NCBI GenBank assembly: GCA_039029275.1
Contig: JBCCGL010000003.1
Coordinates: 124,001 to 188,000, forward strand
Length of the DNA: 64,000 nucleotides
DNA from: JBCCGL01 sp039029275
Lineage (GTDB): Bacteria; Pseudomonadota; Gammaproteobacteria; JBCCGL01
Reading direction: 5' to 3'
Below, in pieces: positions 52,602 through 61,810 of the stretch. A program made the position numbers and the translations under genes. The notes under the pieces are model-generated. The model saw only the letters and a list, made by a program, of their open reading frames with translations, was not told the origin of the DNA and ran no database searches. Every line of letters begins with the position of its first letter. Positions within the stretch are counted from its first letter, which is position 1.

Positions 52602-53474
52602 TTACTCTGCCGAGTACATGGCTAACAGTTTTTCGCGTGCTGTGACAAATCGTTCGCGAACCACGGGTTGGTCGGCGTAGGTATCAAAGTGAGACCCCAT
52701 GAGTTGATCGAGAATGTTAATGCGTTCACCGGTTGGCGGATGCGTAGCGGTGAAAAACGCGAGGTGCTCGCTGTCTTTAGCCATGCTGTCGATCGTCGTG
52801 AGTACATCCAGCAAGCTGAACGGGTGGTAGCCTGCGCGGGTCGCATACACAACTCCGATGCGATCGGCTTCGATTTCGTCTTCGCGGTCCAGTCCGCGGG
52901 CGTAAATTTTGGTGCCGGCACTGACCAGCGCATTCATCGCCTCGCGATCATCCGAGTCGGCCAATGTGAGCAGGAGGTCACCCGCGACCTGACGCTGCGC
53001 CGCACTTTGCATTGCGTCGAGGTGATGTTTTCTTACCACATGCGCGATCTCGTGCCCAAGGACACCGGCAAGTTCGGCTTCGCTGTTGAGAATTGAAAAC
53101 AACCCCCGCGTGACAAAAATATACCCGCCCGGCGCGGCAAAAGCATTGACACCAGCATCGTCGACGAGGGCGAAACGCCAGTCGAGGTTATTACGTTTGC
53201 TTTGTTGCGCCACCCAGACACCCACGGTGTTGAGATACTTTTGCAGCTCGTCGTTATCGACGAGTGGCATTGCACCCAGAAGTGATGCGGCGACTTCTTT
53301 GCCGAGCTTTATTTCCTTCTCTTCGGAGATGCCTGACACAGCTGTATCGACGTTTTTAACCAGATCAGACAGCGCATTCAGGTTGAGTTCAAACGCGCTG
53401 GATTGACCACTGAGCATGACCATGGCGGTAAGTGCGGCACTCAAAACAGCGCGTTGCAATCGCTTACTTATCAT
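52602..53474 (-). CDS. M48-family periplasmic metalloprotease
   Basis: 290-residue zinc protease related to BepA/LoiP, envelope quality-control proteases. The signal peptide ends near SSAFE-LN (about residue 28). The zinc motif is HEIAH in AGVLGHEIAHVVRKHHLD, with the third ligand Glu in LDREDEIEADRIGVVYATRAGY and the downstream TATHPPTGERI segment common in this family. No TPR repeats follow, unlike BepA. Its start overlaps the upstream SH3 gene by 11 bp, implying joint function. Confidence 0.9.
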   Translation of the reverse strand: MISKRLQRAVLSAALTAMVMLSGQSSAFELNLNALSDLVKNVDTAVSGISEEKEIKLGKEVAASLLGAMPLVDNDELQKYLNTVGVWVAQQSKRNNLDWRFALVDDAGVNAFAAPGGYIFVTRGLFSILNSEAELAGVLGHEIAHVVRKHHLDAMQSAAQRQVAGDLLLTLADSDDREAMNALVSAGTKIYARGLDREDEIEADRIGVVYATRAGYHPFSLLDVLTTIDSMAKDSEHLAFFTATHPPTGERINILDQLMGSHFDTYADQPVVRERFVTAREKLLAMYSAE

Positions 53475-54045
53475 TGCTGTCCCCCGCGTCTGAGGTTTTC
53501 TCTTTTATTTTGATCTGTTTGAGTTTGTTCGATTTCAGTCCGGCCTTTTTGGCAAACGATTTTGACTGTTTTGGTGTCACCTGATAGCTGATCATTTTTT
53601 CCGCTGCTTTTGAGTCTGGCTTGGCGCTCTCAATTTGCTCGGCGCTGAGCCCTCGAACACCAACCGTCGTCGTAAGGTTTCCCTCGTTTTCGTTTCGATT
53701 GGACGTGCCAAACAAATTGGCAAGGCTGCGACCAATGCCTGCCAAGCCTCCGGATGAGCTGTTAGTGGTTACAGTCGCTTGTTTGACTTGCTCACCGCTG
53801 ACCCCAGAGCGCATAGTGTATGCGCGAATCCAGCCGCGATCCGTTCCCTCCTTAACCTGAATACGTGCCCAACCGCCCTTTCGCTCGGTTGAGGTTACTT
53901 CGGTTCCGATAGGCAACTCAGTCACGATTTCGCCTGTGAACGAAGGTGTTTCAAACAAACGGCTTTTGCGCACGATTGTTGCGTCGCTCGCAAACGCGGG
54001 TATCGCAATGGCGAAGCACAGTATAAAAACAGGGATTGATCGCAT
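53464..54045 (-). CDS. Secreted bacterial SH3-domain protein
   Basis: 193 residues. Signal peptide cleaved near AFA-SD (residue 20), then one SH3b domain at about 22-85 (LFETPSFTGEIVTELPIGTEV, WARIQVKEGTDRGWIRAY) of the kind that binds cell wall. The rest is low-complexity and lysine-rich (KQSKSFAKKAGLKSNKLKQ) with no recognised domain. Overlaps the M48 protease gene by 11 bp; the pair is probably periplasmic and acts together. Confidence 0.82.
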   Translation of the reverse strand: MRSIPVFILCFAIAIPAFASDATIVRKSRLFETPSFTGEIVTELPIGTEVTSTERKGGWARIQVKEGTDRGWIRAYTMRSGVSGEQVKQATVTTNSSSGGLAGIGRSLANLFGTSNRNENEGNLTTTVGVRGLSAEQIESAKPDSKAAEKMISYQVTPKQSKSFAKKAGLKSNKLKQIKIKEKTSDAGDSNDK

Positions 54046-54167
54046 TGTTCAGTCGCTTGGTGAATTCACACCGCATAAAATACCAGAATTCAGCATCGCA
54101 AAGAATTGCGTGCACTGATTTTCTACATATGTGGTAGGCTTTTTTGTCTTGTTGGGGTTGATCGAGT

Positions 54168-54590
54168 ATGTCTGCGATCACTATTGAACAGTTTAATGCG
54201 ATCGCTGAAGGTGCACTCCCTTTTGCTCAGTTGATGGGATTGCAGCTTGAGACAATCGATGAAAATTCGGTGACGATGCGTGCGGTTTATAACGACACGT
54301 TTTTGCGGCCGGGTGGCACAGTTTCCGGACCCGTAATGATGGGGCTGGCCGATGCTGCCGTCTATGCACTCATCCTGAGTCATATCGGTCCGGTAGAGTT
54401 GGCGGTAACCACAAATCTGAATATCAATTTTTTGCGCAAGCCCGAGCCCGGTGATGTTATCGCTAAGGCATCGATGTTAAAACTGGGAAAAAGGCTGGCA
54501 GTTGCACAGGCGTATTTATTCAGTGCATCTGATGACACTGGCGAACCGGTCGCTCACGTGACCAGCACTTACTCTATTCCTCCGCGATAG
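54168..54590 (+). CDS. Hotdog-fold thioesterase (PaaI/YigI-like)
   Basis: 140-residue hotdog protein. The region NDTFLRPGGTVSGPVMMGLADAAVYALI corresponds to the helix and catalytic loop of PaaI-type acyl-CoA thioesterases, though Gly-Pro-Val replaces the commoner GG motif; NLNINFLRKPEPGDVIAKA is the usual following strand. Substrate unknown. It is divergent from the SH3 gene and only 12 bp before the dehalogenase gene, so the two are likely co-transcribed. Confidence 0.8.
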   Translation: MSAITIEQFNAIAEGALPFAQLMGLQLETIDENSVTMRAVYNDTFLRPGGTVSGPVMMGLADAAVYALILSHIGPVELAVTTNLNINFLRKPEPGDVIAKASMLKLGKRLAVAQAYLFSASDDTGEPVAHVTSTYSIPPR

Positions 54591-54602
54591 TGTGGATTAT
54601 TT

Positions 54603-55292
54603 ATGAACTCAGCGTTTAACAATATTCAAGCCTGTGTGTTTGATGCTTACGGGACCTTGTTTGATGTCCACTCCGCGGTCGCTAAACACCGCGACGCGAT
54701 GGGGGATCAGGCGGATCAACTGTCGATGCTTTGGCGCACCAAGCAGCTTGAATACACCTGGCTTCGCAGCTTGATGGGAAAATACACAGATTTTTGGCAA
54801 GTCACGCAGGACGCGCTGGATTTCGCGCTTGAAACAGTCGGATTAGATAAACCCGAATTGCGTGATGATCTTATGCAGGCGTATTTGGAGTTGGACGCTT
54901 ACCCTGAAGTTATCGACGTGCTGAAAAAGCTGCGCGCCAGCGGTATGCGAACTGCAATTCTAACCAACGGTTCGCCAGATATGATCGCAGCTGCTGTTGA
55001 AAACTCAGGAATCGCTGACCTGCTCGATGCGTGTCTGTCGGTCGAATCCGTTGGTATATTTAAGCCGGATCCGCGAATTTATCAGCTCGCAGTGGATAGT
55101 CTCGGAGTCGATGCGTCAAACATTTCGTTTCAATCGTCTAATGCGTGGGATGCGGCTGGAGCGAGCAGTTTCGGGATGAGGGTCGCCTGGGTCAACCGTT
55201 TTGGCCAGAGCGTAGAGCGATTGCCCGGGAATCCCGACGCTGAGCTGAGAGACTTGACTTCTTTGCCTGATCTGGTCGCACGGAACGCGTAA
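54603..55292 (+). CDS. (S)-2-haloacid dehalogenase, HAD type II
   Basis: 229-residue HAD hydrolase. Residues of the L-2-haloacid dehalogenase site are all visible: nucleophile Asp14 in FDAYGTLFD, the halide-binding arginine Arg45 in LWRTKQLEYTWLRSLMGKY, Ser in LTNGSP, Lys in GIFKPDPRIYQL and the terminal motif SSNAWDAAGASSFGMRVAWVNR. This pattern is specific for the family and separates it from general HAD phosphatases. It would hydrolyse short 2-haloacids to 2-hydroxyacids with inversion; physiological substrate not known. Confidence 0.9.
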   Translation: MNSAFNNIQACVFDAYGTLFDVHSAVAKHRDAMGDQADQLSMLWRTKQLEYTWLRSLMGKYTDFWQVTQDALDFALETVGLDKPELRDDLMQAYLELDAYPEVIDVLKKLRASGMRTAILTNGSPDMIAAAVENSGIADLLDACLSVESVGIFKPDPRIYQLAVDSLGVDASNISFQSSNAWDAAGASSFGMRVAWVNRFGQSVERLPGNPDAELRDLTSLPDLVARNA

Positions 55293-55418
55293 TGCATCAT
55301 GCCCTGAGACCTGTTTTATCATTAAGGCTCGGTTACGCTTGTTGACCTAAACAAATTAACTAACCGTACCAAGCGGCCCCGCCCGAACACAATTGATTCA
55401 GCTTTTATTCTGAAAGAT

Positions 55419-56459
55419 TCAACACCCGGGGTAAAAGAATCGTCTGTCCCAGCGGGAAAACATATGGCGAGCGGGCAGCTCTTTTATCATTTCATCGGTA
55501 ACGATACCGCCATTTGCGGCTTGAATCGCATCGGGATGGTAGTGAAGGCCGGTTTCGATGGCCACCGGACCTTGATCCGTCAATGCGATATCCCATCCGA
55601 GCGTTCCCATAAATGGAAATTCCTTGCAAGCATTGAGCGTAAACTCAATCACACTGGGAAATCCTTCTATATTGATCCCCTCGAGAGGGACGTTTGTGTC
55701 GGGATGATTGGAAAAGTAATCACCGGATTGAATCGAAAAAGCGCGTAGTGTCACTCCATCCTCACTCATGGGTACGGTGATGCCTCCATACTTGCTGTTG
55801 TCGACAGCAATACCTGGTCTGCCAACCTTTAGATAAGTACAGATAACGGACCATTCGCCCTGGTTATTTCGGTACGTAATTACTCGAAATGTATTCAGGC
55901 TTGAAGGATTCAGGTTTGCCAGTTGCTCAGTATTTTGAATCGATTCTTCGATCAGGTAACCTTGCCACATAAACTTTCTTAGCTTGTTCCATATATCCAC
56001 ATGGTTTAGTTCTCCGTCACTCCTTCGAATTCGCAAAAACCCGTCTCCCTCTTTACCACTTACACGTTTGATTGAAAAATCATCAGGTGCTTCCGACAAA
56101 AATTTTTGAAAAGATTCGAGGTCGCTAATCTCCCTCCCGCTGCCTATCATTCCCAGTAGTTTTGGAGTTTGGATACCGGAAAAATCGAAAAAGGACTTCA
56201 TAATCAATTTGTCCTTGAACAAAATCCTGTATTGCATTTGGTTACGTTGCCAAGGCCAATATCGGGATCCTCTGTGGCTCATGTAGCGTATTTTTTCATC
56301 CCAGGTTTTGTTTTCATAAAAACGAAAAATATAATAATCCTTCGCAGTTAAATTCATCAGAAGCTTATGTATAAAGATTCCGTATACTTGCCCGACAACG
56401 CTTTTGTGACGTCTGTTTAGTTTTATTATCGACCAGGCGCGCGCCAATTTTCGTAACAT
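55419..56459 (-). CDS. Sugar-transfer-associated ATP-grasp protein
   Basis: 346 residues from ATG 56459, preceded by GAAGG at good spacing; a TTG at 56477 would add six residues. The sequence resembles the ATP-grasp group found in polysaccharide loci: FRFYENKTWDEKIRYMSHR at the N-terminus, an ATP-grasp middle with FSIKRVSGKEGDGFLRI, LIEESIQNTEQLANLNPSSLNTFRVIT, and the metal-binding end LGWDIALTDQGPVAIETGLHYHPD. These proteins are expected to form amide or ester bonds on sugars, but no reaction has been read off here. It opens the polysaccharide region. Confidence 0.8.
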   Translation of the reverse strand: MLRKLARAWSIIKLNRRHKSVVGQVYGIFIHKLLMNLTAKDYYIFRFYENKTWDEKIRYMSHRGSRYWPWQRNQMQYRILFKDKLIMKSFFDFSGIQTPKLLGMIGSGREISDLESFQKFLSEAPDDFSIKRVSGKEGDGFLRIRRSDGELNHVDIWNKLRKFMWQGYLIEESIQNTEQLANLNPSSLNTFRVITYRNNQGEWSVICTYLKVGRPGIAVDNSKYGGITVPMSEDGVTLRAFSIQSGDYFSNHPDTNVPLEGINIEGFPSVIEFTLNACKEFPFMGTLGWDIALTDQGPVAIETGLHYHPDAIQAANGGIVTDEMIKELPARHMFSRWDRRFFYPGC

Positions 56460-57288
56460 AAAAGTACCTTCATCCAAAATGTTTTCTTTTTACTGTTTTT
56501 TTGTTGGTATTTCGAAGAGATTACGGCGCGAAATTTTTGGTTCCGACGCGCATTTAGTGGTCAACCGGTTAGAGTTCGCTGACTAAAATACCACAGCGAA
56601 TGTTAATGCCAATGCCTGCACGAGGTGTTTAACCGAAAAACCTGCAGTCTTTGAGCATAACAACTCGCTCTGGATCACTACTCGCCACCCTGTCAGGCGG
56701 CTGCAACCTAAGGAAAGTGCCATCGTTATCTGACGTTGTCCAGTTTTACGGTGTAGAAATTTTACCCGCTTCTCAAATGTAAGGATCAATTGCAACATCT
56801 CATTTATATCTAACAGTCTGAGCAACCCTAAAAAACAGCCCGGATTTTGAATAACGTCCTGAGATGGTTTGCTCGATTGAAAAGAGATAGCGATACTTCC
56901 ACTGGCAGCCGGCTAAGAACCACGATTCGCAAAACGTGCAGTTCACTCGATCACAACGAAGAATGTGACTGACCCGCGTGGGAGTCTAATTGGTTGCATG
57001 GACCAGGATCAGCACGTCTTGTTATTGAACTAGTGCTTATGGTGTCGATCATCGAATCGCCCGGGCCATACGCGTTTTTGCGCATTTTAACCTGATCTTA
57101 ATCTGCCTGTTGTGTGCCGAGCCGTCGCTAGACAATCCTCAAGCTATGATTACGGAAAACACAGGTTTAGTTGACCCAGGCTGCGGAGTTTGTGAAATGG
57201 GCCAAATTATACTAGGTAAGAAAAGTCGACCAATTCGAGGTTGTGTCTCAAAATCTTACCTATAGTAATCGGGTCAATTGGAGAAAAA
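56460..57288. other. Gene-poor gap of about 830 bp at the head of the polysaccharide operon
   Basis: Between the divergent ATP-grasp (minus) and epimerase (plus) genes. I see no coding region with recognisable content; an 80-codon minus-strand frame at 56583-56825 has no family features and no clear ribosome site. A TATACT at 57208-57213 could be a -10 box for the epimerase but has no partner at 17 bp. Length and position fit a regulated divergent promoter region. Confidence 0.6.
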
Positions 57289-58296
57289 ATGAGCAGCAAA
57301 ACTAAACGTATTTTGGTCACGGGTGCCGGCGGGTTTATTGGTGGTCACATGTTGGCAGATCTACTTAAACAAGGCTATACCGATATCCGCGCGGTCGACA
57401 TCAAACCTACCTCACACTGGTATCAAACATTCGAAGGTGTTGATAATCACGTGGGAGATCTGAAACTTCTCGATGTTTGCAACGAGGTTATGGAAGGCGT
57501 TGATCGAGTGTTCAACTTCGCCGCTGACATGGGTGGAATGGGATTCATCGAGACTCACAAGGCCGAATGCATGCTATCTGTATTAATCAACACACACCTA
57601 CTGCAAGCAGCTAAGGATGCAGGCGTATCGAGATTCCTGTTTACCTCGTCGGCGTGTGTGTACGCGCACGACAAGCAGACTGAAGCCGATGTGACGGCGC
57701 TAGTAGAGACCGACGCTTATCCCGCTATGCCTGAAGATGGCTACGGTTGGGAGAAGCTGTTCAGTGAAAGAATGTGTCGACACTTTACCGAAGACTACGG
57801 TTTGGACACCCGCATTGTGCGATTTCACAATGTTTACGGTCCACTTGGTACTTATGCAGGCGGTCGAGAAAAAGCGCCGGCGGCGACCTGCCGAAAAGTT
57901 ATTGAGGCGATTATCGAAGGAAACGACTCGATCGAAATTTGGGGTGACGGCGAGCAAACCCGAAGTTTTATGTATATTGACGATTGCATCAAGGGCGTCA
58001 ATCTGATCATGGATTCTGATTTTGGCGAGCCAATCAACCTAGGCAGTGACGAGTTGGTTACCATCAACCAGTTGGTCAGCATTGCTGAGGACATATCCGC
58101 TATCACCCAGCCTTTCAAACGAAACTACAAACTGGATGCGCCGAAGGGAGTTCGTGGGCGTAACAGCGACAACACACTGATAATGGACGTGCTCGGATGG
58201 GCCCCCGAAATCAGCCTTCGCGATGGGTTAGAGAAAACCTATAACTGGATTAAGGAAGAAATCGAAAGCGGTAATCTAGCCTCAAGATATGGGTAA
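57289..58296 (+). CDS. NAD-dependent epimerase, GDP-mannose 3,5-epimerase-like
   Basis: 335-residue short-chain dehydrogenase/reductase; ATG 57289 follows GGAG. N-terminal Rossmann motif VTGAGGFIGGHMLADLL; catalytic YGWEK (Tyr-x-x-x-Lys). Many stretches are those of plant GDP-mannose 3,5-epimerase: ADMGGMGFIETHKAEC, VRFHNVYGPLGTYAGGREKAPAA, IWGDGEQTRSFMYIDDCI, and VRGRNSDNTLIMDVLGWAP. The predicted product is GDP-L-galactose or GDP-gulose for surface polysaccharide. Substrate is inferred from similarity. Followed by the Wzc gene. Confidence 0.88.
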   Translation: MSSKTKRILVTGAGGFIGGHMLADLLKQGYTDIRAVDIKPTSHWYQTFEGVDNHVGDLKLLDVCNEVMEGVDRVFNFAADMGGMGFIETHKAECMLSVLINTHLLQAAKDAGVSRFLFTSSACVYAHDKQTEADVTALVETDAYPAMPEDGYGWEKLFSERMCRHFTEDYGLDTRIVRFHNVYGPLGTYAGGREKAPAATCRKVIEAIIEGNDSIEIWGDGEQTRSFMYIDDCIKGVNLIMDSDFGEPINLGSDELVTINQLVSIAEDISAITQPFKRNYKLDAPKGVRGRNSDNTLIMDVLGWAPEISLRDGLEKTYNWIKEEIESGNLASRYG

Positions 58297-58383
58297 TAAC
58301 TTCCGATAAGACCCGGACTACTCGAAATAGGTGGCACTGATGGAGATAACCCGACATAATTTTTATGTTTCGGCTGAGTAAAT

Positions 58384-60627
58384 GTGGTGAGCACTGTGGA
58401 ACCGACTAACTCTCCAGACCTGTTTTACAATAACTCCAAATCACTCCCGGAAAAATCAATCCGGGATGTGTTTTACATGCTCTGGCGGCGCAAATGGCTT
58501 ATCAGCGGTTTTGTGTTTGCTTGCACATTGCTGTGCGTCATATTTCTGCAGTCTGTAACCCCGCGTTACAAATCAAAAACGCTGTTAACGATGGAATCTC
58601 GCGGAACGAATGTGGTTAACATCGAGGCGGTTACATCTGCTTTGCCTGGTGACGAGTCCACATTTAACAGCGAAATTGAGATAGTAAAATCCCGCAATCT
58701 CGCCAAAAGGGTCATTAGCCACCTTGAACTCGACAAATTGCCAGAGTTCAACCCTGAGCTAGAAGAAAAAGGGTTTTTGGCAAAACTTCTCTCTGGCGAC
58801 GACGCCGCAACATTACGTACCCCGCAAGACGACGAGAGCATTGGATTACCCACCGAGGTCGCAGATTATTCGGTGATTCCCATCGCCACGGTAGAGCGAT
58901 ACCTCAACCGGCTTAATGTGACATCAACCGGAATCGCATCGCGCGTGATGGAAATCAGTTTTTCTTCTCAAGATCCCAGACTATCGGCATTGGTTGCTAA
59001 CACCATCGCGTTTTATTACCTCGAAAGTCAGCGTGAAATTAAAGCAAAATCGCTGCAACAAGCTAATGACTGGCTCAATGAACAATTGGTGGAGCTGCGC
59101 GAAAACGTCGTTCAGTCCGAACGCATGGTTGAGGAATTTCGGCGTGACGCGGGATTGCTGCAAGGGAGCGACGGCACCTTCACGGCAGAATATACCTCAC
59201 AGCTTAACTCGCAGTTGGTTCTGGCAAAAACTGCAACCGCCGAGGCAGACGCACGATATCGCCAGATTCGTCAACTGGCTGGATCAACCGACGGACTTGC
59301 GTCTGCAAGTCAGGTACTTGATTCACCAAATGTGCAAAGTCTAAGACAGCAAGAAGCGGAACTGGAGCGTCGCGAGGCCGAGCTATCGATCGAGTATGGC
59401 GCGTTGCATCCGAAGATGATCCAACTGAACGCAGAAAAAGCTGACTTGAAATCTCTGATCAAGCTCGAGCTAGACAAGATTGTTAAAAACTATCGCAACA
59501 AAGCTAACGTTGCGCGCGCCCGCGAAACGGCTCTAACGAACGCGTTGGAGGAAATGCAGCAGAAAGTTGGACAGGAAAACACAGCTGAAGTCGGGTTACG
59601 CGCGCTTGAACGTGAAGCCAAGGCTAACCAGCTAATTCTTGAATCGTTTTTGGCTCGTTACAAAGAAACAAGTTTGCAGGAGGAACTTGGCGCATTTGAG
59701 CAGGACTCAAAGGTGATTTCGCATGCAGACGTTCCGGTCAAACCGGCGTTTCCACGTAAAGGTGTCACTCTTGCCTTGGTAATTATTTGTTCGTCACTCG
59801 TCGCGGTTTTAATAGCCTTTTTATTGGAAAGCCTCGATGTTGGTTTACGCAGCAGCGTCCAAATAGAGTACCTCACTAATTTGCCCTGTCTGGGTATGGT
59901 GCCAAAACTCAAATCCAGCACCACCAGTGCTAAAGGCGGAATGGCCGCGCAAGAGGATTATGAAGCATTGCGTGAATCGATACGTTCGCTAAGGTCGGGT
60001 ATCGATTTGTCCGGATCAAATCCCAACAGTAAGACCATTCTTATCACGTCGTCGGTTCCTGGCGAAGGTAAAACGTTTATTGCCCTGTGTTTAGCGCGTT
60101 TCTTCCCCAAAGGTGGCAGGGGTGCAATTGTAATAGACACAGACATGCGTCGGCCGCGTGTTCACACGGTTTTTGGTACTGAGCGTGAACGTGGGTTGTC
60201 TGAATTGTTGCAAGGAAAGATTACGCTAGAACAGGCGATTCAGAAGGATCAAACATCAGGTGCGAGCTTTATAACCGCGGGTAGTCCCGTGCCCGATCCG
60301 ACCAGTTTGCTCGCCTCCAAGGAGTTCGAGGATTACATCGAACCCCTCAATGAGGCGTACGATATCGTGATTCTTGATTCACCGCCATTAATGGCGGTCT
60401 CGGACGCGCGCTACCTATCACGAATCGCAGATAAAACTGTCATGGTCGTGCGCTGGTCTAAAACCAAACGGGATGTGGTGATGATGTCGTTACAACAACT
60501 AGCCTCGGTAAGTGATTCAACATGCGGCACCCTGTTGTCGATGGTTGATGTGCAAAAGCACGCGGGTTACGGTTATCGCGACTCGGGTGTGTACACTGGC
60601 GAGTTGAAAAAATACTACACAACTTAA
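58384..60627 (+). CDS. Wzc-type polysaccharide chain-length determinant with tyrosine autokinase domain
   Basis: 747 residues, inner membrane. N-terminal Wzz domain with first helix near residues 38-58 (KWLISGFVFACTLLCVIFLQ), periplasmic coiled coils at about 215-440, second helix near 465-485 (ALVIICSSLVAVLIAFLLE), then the BY-kinase: Walker A SSVPGEGKTFIAL, Walker A' VIDTDMRRPRV, Walker B ILDSPPLMAVSDAR. The tail is tyrosine-rich (GYGYRDSGVYTGELKKYYTT), the autophosphorylation cluster that controls polymer length. GTG 58384 chosen; GTG 58387 and 58396 also fit. Confidence 0.93.
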   Translation: MVSTVEPTNSPDLFYNNSKSLPEKSIRDVFYMLWRRKWLISGFVFACTLLCVIFLQSVTPRYKSKTLLTMESRGTNVVNIEAVTSALPGDESTFNSEIEIVKSRNLAKRVISHLELDKLPEFNPELEEKGFLAKLLSGDDAATLRTPQDDESIGLPTEVADYSVIPIATVERYLNRLNVTSTGIASRVMEISFSSQDPRLSALVANTIAFYYLESQREIKAKSLQQANDWLNEQLVELRENVVQSERMVEEFRRDAGLLQGSDGTFTAEYTSQLNSQLVLAKTATAEADARYRQIRQLAGSTDGLASASQVLDSPNVQSLRQQEAELERREAELSIEYGALHPKMIQLNAEKADLKSLIKLELDKIVKNYRNKANVARARETALTNALEEMQQKVGQENTAEVGLRALEREAKANQLILESFLARYKETSLQEELGAFEQDSKVISHADVPVKPAFPRKGVTLALVIICSSLVAVLIAFLLESLDVGLRSSVQIEYLTNLPCLGMVPKLKSSTTSAKGGMAAQEDYEALRESIRSLRSGIDLSGSNPNSKTILITSSVPGEGKTFIALCLARFFPKGGRGAIVIDTDMRRPRVHTVFGTERERGLSELLQGKITLEQAIQKDQTSGASFITAGSPVPDPTSLLASKEFEDYIEPLNEAYDIVILDSPPLMAVSDARYLSRIADKTVMVVRWSKTKRDVVMMSLQQLASVSDSTCGTLLSMVDVQKHAGYGYRDSGVYTGELKKYYTT

Positions 60628-60639
60628 CTAAAAATCAGC

Positions 60640-61704
60640 TCAATCCGACGAAATTTTTTTGACGCGACGAGTAAATTCGCGAAGCAGCATTGGACTGTTT
60701 TCACCGACAAGGGCATGGCGTAAAGAGTATTTTATTCTGGATCGAATTCGACGATGCAACGAGAGTTCAATTCCTCCTATGCCCACTTTAACACTGCAGT
60801 TTCTGAACGCTTGTTTCAGCTGATTTTCTCCCCGACCTAAATCAACTTTTCTGATGCCCGCACTTGCCGCGGCTCTAAACAACTCTAAGTGTAGAATTAG
60901 CCCCGGTGAATACTTGGCAAATTTCGGGTTGTGCGCCGGGATCCACGAAGTCAGACAGTTAAATCCAAGTATGCCTAGATGAAGAGCGACTGGATTGTTA
61001 CCAGCATATAGCACTGATAATCGCCCTTTGCAGTTTGGTGTCTGGAGGTCAGGCATATGTTTAACCGCATTTTCAACCCACTTGTGTGAAAACATATCCG
61101 TATAGTTTTTTCTTTTAAGCTGATCGGTTTTCCAGAGAACAAGGCGTTCTCGTAGCGCTGCATCGTCAGTTTGAAGCTCAAATCGCAGCTCTCCAACCTC
61201 ACGCGCCATTTTTCGCATCTTGCGAAAGCACTGACCGTGAAATCTGGGTTTGCTTTGTTTTAATCCAGCGACATATGGATCAAAACCAAATTCTAAATCG
61301 ACAATACTCGATTCATCCTTATACGCGTGAGAGTTTTTAAACTCTATTTGCTCTGCCAACACGTGTTCGAATCTAAAAGATTTAATTCCAAAATGACTTA
61401 GCGCTTGTTTGATTGGAAATACGGTGCCTGGTTTTCTTAAAATTCCGCTAAGGTCCGTATGCGGGGCACCTACTTCAGTGGCGACAGTGTTGCTGAGTCG
61501 ACTAATGGGGAGTATTCCGACGATCTCCCCATCACTCTGGGCGGAAATAACTTGAACATTAGACGTATGCTTGTCTATATACTCGCAGTACTCCGGCGTA
61601 AGCGAGGGGTGCTGCAATTCCGGAGAAGTTCTCTGAATGTCTTGCCAGGCAGCTCGATAGACGTCAGGCAGTGAAACTATGGGGTAGAGTATTAATTTTA
61701 TCAT
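60640..61704 (-). CDS. GNAT-superfamily acetyltransferase, CelD/BcsL-like
   Basis: 354-residue protein with the FemAB-like double GNAT arrangement of the CelD/BcsL group that occurs in exopolysaccharide loci. Visible are the N-terminal VYRAAWQDIQRTSPE, the mid segment KPRFHGQCFRKMRKMAREVGELRFEL, the stretch ALHLGILGFNCLTSWIPAHNPKFAKYSPGLILHLELFRAA and the VDLGRGENQLKQAF motif. Probably acylates a polysaccharide sugar. Minus strand, so it is transcribed against its Wzc and Wzx neighbours. Confidence 0.82.
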   Translation of the reverse strand: MIKLILYPIVSLPDVYRAAWQDIQRTSPELQHPSLTPEYCEYIDKHTSNVQVISAQSDGEIVGILPISRLSNTVATEVGAPHTDLSGILRKPGTVFPIKQALSHFGIKSFRFEHVLAEQIEFKNSHAYKDESSIVDLEFGFDPYVAGLKQSKPRFHGQCFRKMRKMAREVGELRFELQTDDAALRERLVLWKTDQLKRKNYTDMFSHKWVENAVKHMPDLQTPNCKGRLSVLYAGNNPVALHLGILGFNCLTSWIPAHNPKFAKYSPGLILHLELFRAAASAGIRKVDLGRGENQLKQAFRNCSVKVGIGGIELSLHRRIRSRIKYSLRHALVGENSPMLLREFTRRVKKISSD

Positions 61705-61810
61705 TATTGTTAATCAGTATCGTGGCTGTCTCACATAAAAACCACTCTATGTATTCTACATTAATGCTCCTCTTCAAAAATGTGATAACAACGATAAATT
61801 CCCCTGTGAA

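Noticed and set aside
56583..56825. 80-codon minus-strand frame in the long gap, considered as a transposase remnant
   Set aside because: No DDE or other transposase motif could be identified, no inverted repeats flank it, and no clear start signal is present.
57208..57213. TATACT as promoter of the epimerase gene
   Set aside because: No acceptable -35 at 16-18 bp; the TTGACC at 57171 is 31 bp away, too far.
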